DNA of 64,000 nt from Lagopus muta (Eukaryota > Chordata > Aves > Galliformes > Phasianidae). Within the stretch, counting starts at the first letter, position 1; each line of letters starts with the position of its first letter. The stretch spans positions 5,718,001 to 5,782,000 of the forward strand of contig NC_064437.1 in NCBI RefSeq assembly GCF_023343835.1. The letters run 5' to 3'. Shown here piece by piece: positions 56,501-64,000 of the stretch. The notes under the pieces are model-generated. The model saw nothing but the letters and a program-made list of their open reading frames with translations, was not told where the DNA came from and ran no database searches. The position numbers and the translations under genes are program-made.

Positions 56501-57419
56501 AGGCAGGAGCACACACCGGCCTCCGAACCAAACTGCCTTGTAATTCTGACAGAACTGTGCTGCTCTCATTTCAGATTGGATGCACTAAGTCACAACTAGA
56601 GAGTATAGTGGGTCCTAGGCTTTATTATCTCAGTTTCTTACTACATCTCAGGTGTACGCAGCGTTGATGAGCACACTGGCTGTCATTATCCCACAATGTT
56701 GGTGTTTCAAGGAGCTTTTCCTGAGGTCTGATGCCGGTCAAAAAGGGCCGATGACAGAGCTGCGTGGCAGCACTGCGTGTTTTGGGGCTTTACCTTGCGC
56801 TGGCTGGTCCCAGCTGCAGGAAGGGGATGTGTGTCTTCCCAGGCCTCCCCAGCACACCGGTGCCTGGGAGCTGTTCATTAGGAGCTCCCAGAGAAATATA
56901 CCAAGGCAGTCATTTCAGCTGTGCTTTGGGCCACAGAGTTGTGTCTGGGGCTCATAGTTCTGCAGTGCCTAGTGAACTGTTCAGCTTCTGGCTTTCCTCT
57001 CAGGTGAGCTTTGCACACTGCCCCCAAAGGCTTTTGAGGTGAATCGTGTTTCGATTTGCCTAACGGAGCCACCACTGAAAGGAGCCTGGATGTGGCTCTG
57101 GCCACGGCTCCTTCTTGCTGACAAGTGCAGGGCAATGCCCAAAACATGAGGGGTTTGGGCCCACTGTCCTGCTGCGCAGAACGTCCTGTGCTGGGGACAG
57201 CAGCAGTGCCAGCAGGCTTCCAAGTCCTCCCCAGCTCTGTCACAGTCTCCTTTGTGACATCACAAAGCCGGCATGACATCAGTCTTGGCACAGTCACGCT
57301 AGCAGCCTCCCGCAGCTCAGATACGCAGGGCAGCCGCTCTGTACTGGAGGTTACCTCTGGAGCTCCGCTCAAGGTAGCAGCCACTTTGTGTGTTGGATTG
57401 TTCCTTGGGAGAGAACAGG

Positions 57420-58532
57420 ATGAAACTCACCCTGACTCTCTCCCTGACTGTGGCTCTGTCCATAGTTTCATTTATCTGGGATGGCTTTGGCCGTTCCAGC
57501 TTTCATGGCCTGGTCTCTGACAGCGAGCAAAAGCTGGCCCTCCCTGACAAGCAGCTGCTCGCTGACACCCAGGGCCAGGCCTCCAACTGGCTCCATCAGC
57601 TTGGACTTCCTCACAGATGGGTCTGGTTCAGGCTGAGAAGACTCAGTATTGCAGAGGTCCCAAAGCAGCAGACCAAAGGCATAGAACAGCAGGCCTTCAC
57701 TGGGCCCTGGTGGTCTGGCCTTTCAATGCTCCCTGTCAGGATCCAGAAGAGTGACAGCAAGATGGACCCTGCTCAGGAGCAGCAGCCTGTCGACACCGAG
57801 CACCAGGCCTCAAACTGGCCCTGTTGGCTTGGCCTGTCCACTTGCCCCAGACGGGTCCGGTACAGGGTCAGCAAAGTTGTCCGTGCAGAGGTCCCAAAGC
57901 AGCAGACCAAAGGCACGGAACAGAAGGCCTTCACCGGGCCCTGGTGGTCTGGCCTTTCAATGCTCCCTGTCAGGATCCAGAAGAGTGTCAGCAAGATGGT
58001 CCCTGCTCAGGAGCAGCAGCCTGTCGACACCGAGCACCAGGCTTCAAACTGGCCCTGCTGGCTTGGCCTGTCCACTTGCCCCAAACGGGTCCGATACAGG
58101 GTTGGCAAAGTTGTCCGTGCGGAGGTCCCAAAGCAGCAGACCAAAGGCACGGAACAGAAGGCCTTCACCGGGCCCTGGTCGTCTGGCCTTTCAATGCTCC
58201 CTGTCAGGATCCAGAAGAGTATCAGCAAATTGGTCCCTGCTCAGGAGCAGCAGCCTGTCGACACCGAGCACCAGGCTTCAAACTGGCCCTGCTGGCTTGG
58301 CCTGTCCACTTGCCCCAGACGGGTCCGGTACAGGGTCGGCAGAGTCATCACTGCAAAGGGCCTGAAGCAGGAGCCCCTGGGTATGGCGAAGAAGTCCTTC
58401 AGCTTGCCATACCCCCTGGATCTCCTCTGGGACTACACTGCTCGGCACACATTAGCTTCGTTCATTACGGGGGCGTTGGTAGTCATCTTCATTGAGTGCC
58501 TACTGTGGATTGCTCATCGTCTCTGGAGATAA
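57420..58532 (+). CDS. Long copy E of the repeat membrane-protein family
   Basis: 370 residues like copy A; repeats start at 57,737, 57,971 and 58,205. Differences from A include PHRWVWFRLRR for SHRWVWSRLRR and SKVV for GKVV in one repeat. Same signal-like N-terminus, membrane segment and short HRLWR tail. Complete CpG island and putative 5' UTR exons precede it, so among the copies E and C look the most likely to be expressed. Confidence 0.6.
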   Translation: MKLTLTLSLTVALSIVSFIWDGFGRSSFHGLVSDSEQKLALPDKQLLADTQGQASNWLHQLGLPHRWVWFRLRRLSIAEVPKQQTKGIEQQAFTGPWWSGLSMLPVRIQKSDSKMDPAQEQQPVDTEHQASNWPCWLGLSTCPRRVRYRVSKVVRAEVPKQQTKGTEQKAFTGPWWSGLSMLPVRIQKSVSKMVPAQEQQPVDTEHQASNWPCWLGLSTCPKRVRYRVGKVVRAEVPKQQTKGTEQKAFTGPWSSGLSMLPVRIQKSISKLVPAQEQQPVDTEHQASNWPCWLGLSTCPRRVRYRVGRVITAKGLKQEPLGMAKKSFSLPYPLDLLWDYTARHTLASFITGALVVIFIECLLWIAHRLWR

Positions 58533-59119
58533 GCAGAAAGACCTCTGGAACAGGTGAGCGATGAGATGCATTGCAGAGGAAAGGGGGCTGCTGGTGGGGA
58601 GAGGGAACCACAAAGACCTTGTCCGTGAAAGCTTTCAAGGAGAGCAGGCTCCCAAAGGTCCAGTACCTCTCCCCAAGGACTCGCTCATTCGCAGGGTGAC
58701 ACCCACTGGAAGCCCCCTGTGGAACACGGGGCCTGCTGGAGGTGGTGCGAGCCCCATGCGCTGCACTGAGCAGTCCTGTGAGGGTGAACTACCTCCAAAG
58801 GAAGCCAAGCCCTGAAAAATAACGCGCTGTAAAACGAGCCTTTTTCCCTCTCACTGTGATCGTCCTCTGTTCACTTCCAGAGAACAGAGGAAATGGTGTG
58901 AGCTTGTAAGAAAAAACTGTTCAGAGCAACAGCTGTGAGCAAGAAACAACTGTTCAGATCAGCAGCTGTGGAGCAAGACAAGTGGCATGAGAACCAAGGA
59001 CGCCTTTAGAAGAAGAAAGAACATGTCACGACTCTAATTGGATAAGCTTCTGTGTGAACGACTGAAGAGTGTTTTTGCAGAATGCTCTGCTAACATGTAT
59101 CAACAAAGTAGTGCTTAAC

Positions 59120-59125
59120 AATAAA
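59120..59125 (+). terminator. polyA signal of long copy E
   Basis: AATAAA equivalent to the signals behind copies A and C. Confidence 0.6.
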
Positions 59126-60017
59126 GCAGAATAACAGCTTTTAACCACACTGGTGTGCTGTTGTCTCTAGCGTGTCCTGAGAGTCCAGAGACTTCCCCAC
59201 ATGAGCTTCCATGGGAAAATGTCAGAGAAAGGAGACTGCTAATGGTTACGACCTGGTTTGAGATGAATAAAAGGCACACCTACTGGAGGACGTGTCATTT
59301 TGGTGCCAAGGGGCCCGGGGTATGAGTACCACAAAAGGCGGTGCTGCAAGAGACAGCCGCTGTGTGCGGGTTTGGGGGCACAGGCCTGGAGTAAAGGGAG
59401 GGAACTGGGCTGGGAGAAAAGAGGCATCTATGACTGTGAGGAGGCACAGGCACAATGAGCCAGAAGAAGAGAGCACATCCTGATAGGATGCCAATGTTCC
59501 ACGTGAGATAATCTGGAGTGACCTTGAGTACACTGGGAGGTCCCGTGTCCTAATAGGCACGCTGGCTAGCCTGTAAGGCACCTTTAAGGCACAGGATCAA
59601 TGGTATTAATCCTGCTTACAACATCACGCACAGCAGCCAGCATCCTTGACATACGCACTTTGGTGCTGCGCTTGCTGGAGAAATAAGTACTGTCTTTAGG
59701 AATGAGGGAACAGAAAGGCGGCAGCCCCGTGTGTTTTGGGGCCTTGCCCTGCCCTGGTTGGTCCCAGCTGCAGGAAGGGGGACTCATTGTTACAGAGGGC
59801 GCAGAGCAGCAGCCACTGGGTAGGGACCAGAAGTCCTTCAAGGGGCCCTGCTGGCCTGGCCTTTCAAGGTACCCTATCAGTCTTGGCACAGTCACGCTGG
59901 CAGCCTCCCGCAGCTCAGATACGCAGGGCAGCCGCTCTGTACTGGAGGTTACCTCTGGAGCTCCGCTCAAGGTAGCAGCCACTTTGTGTGTTGGATTGTT
60001 CCTTGGGAGAGAACAGG

Positions 60018-60404
60018 ATGAAACTCACCCTGACTCTCTCCCTGACTGTGGCTCTGTCCATAGTTTCATTTATCTGGGATGGCTTTGGCCGTTCCAGCTC
60101 TCACAGCCTGGTCTCTGACAGCGAGCAAAAGCTGGCCCTCCCTGACAAGCAGCTGCTCGCTGACACCCAGGGCCAGGCCTCCAACTGGCTCCATCAGCTT
60201 GGACTTTCTCACAGATGGGTCTGGTCCAGGCTGAGCAGAGTCATTATTGCAGAGGTCCCAAAGCAGCAGACCAAAGGCACAGAAGAGCAGGCCTTCACAG
60301 GGCCCTGGTGCTCTGGCCTTTCAGTGCTCCCTGTCAGGATCCGGAAGAGTGTCAGCAAGATGGTCCCTGCTCAGGAGCAGCAGCCTGTCAACACTGACCA
60401 CTAG
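60018..60404 (+). CDS. Short copy F of the repeat-protein family
   Basis: 128 residues, same TAG termination as B and D. It has HSLVSD in place of HGLVSD near residue 30. Downstream sequence differs from B and D (see 60,405-60,755). Confidence 0.4.
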   Translation: MKLTLTLSLTVALSIVSFIWDGFGRSSSHSLVSDSEQKLALPDKQLLADTQGQASNWLHQLGLSHRWVWSRLSRVIIAEVPKQQTKGTEEQAFTGPWCSGLSVLPVRIRKSVSKMVPAQEQQPVNTDH

Positions 60405-60755
60405 GCTTCAAACTGGCCCTGTAGGCTTGGCCTCTCCTCCTGCCCCAAAAGGCTTTGGTATAGGGTCAGCAGAGATCCGAGGCCTTCACTGGGCCCTGGT
60501 GGTCTGGCCTTTCAATGCTCCCTGTCAGGATCCAGAAGAGTGTCAGCAAGATGGTCCCAGCTCAGGAGCAGCAGCCTGTCTACACCAAGCACCAGGCTTC
60601 AAACTGGCTCTGCTGGCTTGTGCTGTCCACTTGGCCCAGATAGGTCTGGTACAGGGTTGGCAGAGTTATCAGAGGTCTCAAAGCAGAGTTCTCAAAGCGG
60701 CACGGAACAGCAGGCCTTCAAGGTGTCCTGGTGGTCTTGCCTTTCAGTGTGCGAT
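60405..60755 (+). pseudogene. Decayed extra repeats at the right end of the array
   Basis: After the F stop the sequence jumps, near 60,470, into further diverged copies of the 234-bp repeat (ccctgtcaggatccagaaga at about 60,520, then caccaggcttcaaactgg at about 60,589). These carry substitutions (Tyr for Asp in the VDTEH block, TAG in CCCAGATAGG) and deletions. No CpG island follows. The array ends where a CR1 begins. Confidence 0.75.
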
Positions 60756-61240
60756 TGTTCGAGGGTGCACTCAATGCCATCGTCTGTGTCACTGATGAAG
60801 ATGTTGAAGAGCACCGGTCCTAAGACCAAACCCTGAGAGACAATGCTTGTGACCAGCCTTCACCCTGACACAGAACCATTGATCACAACCCTTTGACTGC
60901 ATCCAGCCAGTCAATTCCTAATCCATCGAACAGTCCATCCTTCAAATCCACACCTCTCCAATTTAGAGAGAAGGATGTGGTGATGGACCATGTCAAAGAC
61001 CTTGCAGAAGTCCAGGTAGATGACATCCATCGGCCTTCCCCTACCCACTGAAGCTGTCACTCCACCACAGAACACCACCAGATTGGTCAGGCACAATCTG
61101 CCCTTGGTGAAGCCATGCTGGCTCTCTCAAATCACCTCTTTATCTTGTATGTGCCTTAACATAGCTTCTAGGAGGATCTGCTCCATCATCTTCCCAGGCA
61201 CAGAGGTGAAGCTCACCAGCCTGTAGTTCCCCAGGAAGTT
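60756..61240 (-). mobile_element. CR1 LINE fragment (RT domain)
   Basis: The minus strand encodes [20 protein letters not shown] then [20 protein letters not shown], a typical CR1 reverse-transcriptase block, with breaks on both sides. It abuts the right end of the tandem array. Confidence 0.9.
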
Positions 61241-64000
61241 TTGCAGTGCTGAGTGAGCTTTGATGAATGTGTGTTTTGATTGCTCTGTCGTTGGTACTGT
61301 TTGGTCTTTGACACTGTCAGGCTTATATGTTTGGGAGTGCTAGTTAGTTAAAACCTATGAAGTATAGAGGCACCTGTAATTCCACTTAGCAACCCTCCTG
61401 TATCACAGCATAGTGGACATCAGAGCACAAAAAAGCAAAGTAACTCACTCGTTCATGGCAAATGTTCTGCTGCAGATGTAAGGACAGAAGACAGCAGAAC
61501 AAACTTCACCTGTACTGCAGAGCACTGGCCCCGTCTCCTCGTGATTCTGGTTTGTGGGTGATTCCTACAAGACAAAACCAGTCTCCTGGTTTACTTGGTT
61601 TACTCAGGTAAACCAAGTTTACTCAGGACAGCAGCTTGCTTTCACACAAAGGTGAAAGGTTTTAGACCTGGTGATGTACAAAGAGTGGTAAATATTTCTT
61701 GCGTGCTAAGCCTTGTTATGGTCAGACAGTAGCTCTAAGTCCTATGAATCCCAAGTAGCCAAGCTGGCTTTATTAACAGCACAGTTAGAAGCCAGGTCAC
61801 AGCTCCCTGCAAGGAGCTGTGTTTCCATGCAGCACTACCCTGCTCCCAGCCCTCCCCCTGCAGAAGGACCAGCAGTGAATGCCACATGTCCTGGAATAGA
61901 GTTGCTGCGCATCTGCTCCGGGTGTTGCTGTGAGTTTATTGTGCAGCCTTGGTATATTCAGTAGAGAAATACTCAAAGGTATTTCACAATTACCAGTTTA
62001 TCCCAGGTGAAATCAAATGAGAACTGTAAATCTGGAAAGTAAACAAGATGGGAACTTCTATTTCCTTACATTTTTTGCTATTGTAAAACTAAAGTAACAG
62101 ATTTCTTCTTCCTGAGAGTTTTGTTCTGACCCTGAAATTGAGGATGTTGGGCAGGAAATGGGAGAGGCATGGTTCCAGACATGGAGAAACACATGCCTCG
62201 AGGAAATCCGTCTGACAACTGCCCCTGCCTGCTGCCTTGCATATTGTCATTGTGAATGCAGAGAGCTGATGGAACAGGGACAACAGCCACAGGTTGAGTT
62301 TTGAGTTTTGTTCCACATCCACATCTGTTAAGAATTCCTAAGTTCTAGGTCTTTGATCTAGATCTAGATCTCCTAAATCCTAGACTTTTTAAAGCTCACA
62401 TCTAAACAGGTAGTAATAAACAGACTGCCTTGCTTAAAGGTTATTCTTCTTTAGTTGTCATGCATATTATATATGCAACTTAATAACTGTGTGCAAATTC
62501 CAGACTAAATCCACTACAAAAAATCTAATTGTGAAGATTACTGGACTCAGTAATAAATCAGTTTTAGTTTTTGCTGTAACTAAGAAAGAAAATATTTTCT
62601 TTCTGCTTATGCTTTTGACTTATTTTTATTCTAGATCTAGCAATTCAATTGTTTGGATGACACTTCAAAAAAAAAGGTTCCTTGCAACCATTGACAGTGT
62701 TGAGGTGAGAGACGGAGGCAGCTACAGAGAACAACTTCAGAGGACAGGGCTGTGAGAACACAGGGAAACAAGCAAAATGTGGAGTAGTCTGGGCGAGTGC
62801 AAGGTGTCCCTTTGTGTGCCAAGTGGGACAATTATCAATCGTGTGGGTCATGAGAAAGGATTTGTCCTCCAATTGGTTCCAAATTGCTACCTAGAATAGG
62901 TGGCTGCAGCTTATTTCCAGAGTTTGAGTTTGCCTGGGTGTTCCAGCACACTCCACAAGGCAGTGCAGTGTAAATTAAGGTAGCACAGCGGGGTTCACCC
63001 TTGTTTTCTGGAGAGGAAATGCATCAGAGATGAAATTGGCCTTCAGGTCATAGTAAGTGTGAGAAAGAGGACTGAATTCCATAACACTTTTCTGGTCTAA
63101 ATCTGGAATAACAATTGCTTTAAGGCAGGTATTGTTACATAGATGTGCTGTAAGGGGGTTGCATTTACATGTCCAGTTGTAATCACCGTGCAGCAGACTT
63201 TGACCCAGGCTGTGTGCAGAGCAGTACATGCAGGTGCATTTCAGGTGCTCCGTGGCTCTATTTCCTTCAAACAGGGAAGAAGGGTGTAACAATTCCCATC
63301 CGAGGTTTTGCATCCACTTCTAGAGCATCTCAGGAAATGAAACTTTAGATTAACCTAGATGACTTCTCTCTCATAAATTTTGTTTAAAATTTATAGATAG
63401 CTTCAGTTATCTACTGTTATCTCAGTGTCTGTTACTATCTCAAACACCGCTTCTCTTTGCTTTGTGTGCCACGGGGCTTTCCCTTCTACTTCCAGTGAAG
63501 GAAGTTCAGAGCTTTATACAGCAGTGTGTTTGCAGTCTCATCTATCTACTCATTGGTGTCTTACGTAATATTCTCTTTATCCATCTTTATCATAAACATG
63601 GTAATCCTTTTGCTTCTACATCGCAGGTTCAACAGTGACCACTCTTGATTCATATAACTCACAGCAAAGCCTCCATTTGTCTCATGGATTATAGATATAA
63701 ATTGGCAACTATCGCTTGCTCGCCATACTTATTAGAAGTTTTGTTAACTGCTCGTAGTGTGTTTTCTGCTTCTGATAAATCTCTCCTGTAGCCCTAGCAT
63801 ATAAGACCTTAAGGTCACGGCCTTATTTCCTGTATGAGCTTTCGTCTTAGGACAGCATGTATTGGCTGTAAAATCCCATTAGTAGATAGAGATCTAATTC
63901 AGAATTTAGTTTAAGTCATGAAATGGAAAAAAAAAACCAAACCCAACACTTCTATTTTTTCAGACAATAGAGCACATAAAGGAGTGGGTTTTTATAATAG
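61241..64000. other. Non-coding, nothing recognised
   Basis: No exon, RNA gene or known repeat recognised. A 112-codon minus-strand frame (62,975-63,313) matches nothing I know and lacks splice context. Two short palindromic tracts occur near 61,593 and 62,350. Confidence 0.5.
61593..61618. repeat. Short perfect inverted repeat
   Basis: ACTTGGTTTAC, loop TCAG, GTAAACCAAGT: an 11-base stem with a 4-base loop. A partial direct repeat of gtttactcagg follows. No T-run follows and no gene is adjacent, so role unknown. Confidence 0.7.

Larger units (their letters stand above)
46640..60755 (+). repeat. Tandem array of three ~5-kb units, each with a long and a short gene copy
   Basis: Order: long A, short B, CpG island, long C, short D, CpG island, long E, short F, decayed repeat tail. 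C to E start spacing is 4,995 bases, A to C 5,211, B to D 4,977, D to F 5,222. The offsets are explained by one 234-bp internal repeat, a 12-bp CAG/CGG length change, a 6-bp deletion in B, and 7 bases lost before F. The copies differ by only scattered substitutions, so the duplication is recent or homogenised by gene conversion. Confidence 0.95.

Noticed and set aside
46640-60755. Array as an endogenous retrovirus or LTR element
   Set aside because: No long terminal repeats, primer-binding site, gag/pol-type domains or target-site duplications seen; the repeats are gene units with CpG islands and polyA signals.
62346-62372. Palindromic GATCTAGATCTAGATC run
   Set aside because: Very short simple repeat; no sign of function or of a mobile-element end.
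62975-63313. 112-codon Cys-containing minus-strand frame
   Set aside because: No signal peptide, no family resemblance and no splice or promoter context; probably chance.

Overview
The window reads as a bird chromosome, most likely chicken or another galliform. Three lines of evidence support this. There are several CR1 LINE fragments with typical 3' ends. The genes are compact with CpG-island promoters. The order ZFYVE9(inferred)-BTF3L4-TXNDC12/KTI12 matches human 1p32.3 in inverted orientation, with KTI12 nested in a TXNDC12 intron. The species is an inference; the conserved genes are read directly from their exons.

Layout. 1-6,300: AT-rich DNA, then a large CpG island (about 4,880-6,300) carrying a minus-strand exon with a strong splice donor, probably the untranslated first exon and intron 1 of ZFYVE9. 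6,300-23,000: gene-poor, with one small CR1 tail, one old CR1/L3-like LINE and one CTCF-like site. 24,810-32,500: BTF3L4 on the minus strand, complete, five coding exons, 158 aa, with a truncated CR1 in one intron. About 32,430-33,200: a shared divergent CpG promoter with YY1- and ZNF143-type motifs. 32,809-41,860: TXNDC12 (ERp18) on the plus strand, seven coding exons, 169 aa, CGAC active site and GDEL retention signal. The intronless KTI12 gene (238 aa, unusually short) sits on the same strand inside its second intron. 42,100-42,960: CR1 fragments.

46,640-60,755 is the striking part. It is a recent tandem array of three roughly 5-kb units, each holding a long and a short member of a gene family I do not recognise. 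The long members (370, 292, 370 aa) have an N-terminal signal-like segment, 78-aa (234-bp) internal repeats rich in Trp and basic residues, and a C-terminal membrane segment with a five-residue tail. The short members (126-128 aa) share one nonsense codon inside the second repeat, so they lack the membrane segment. Units II and III also carry a duplicated CpG island with splice-site-like 5' UTR exons. Unit I lacks that island and looks like a recombinant. Past the array is a CR1 fragment and then about 2.8 kb in which I recognise nothing.

How the genes relate: BTF3L4 (nascent-polypeptide-associated beta-type protein), TXNDC12 (ER thiol oxidoreductase) and KTI12 (Elongator/tRNA-modification factor) are conserved housekeeping genes sharing promoter and intron space. 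The repeat array is an accessory, fast-changing locus beside them, and is the candidate for a previously undescribed system.
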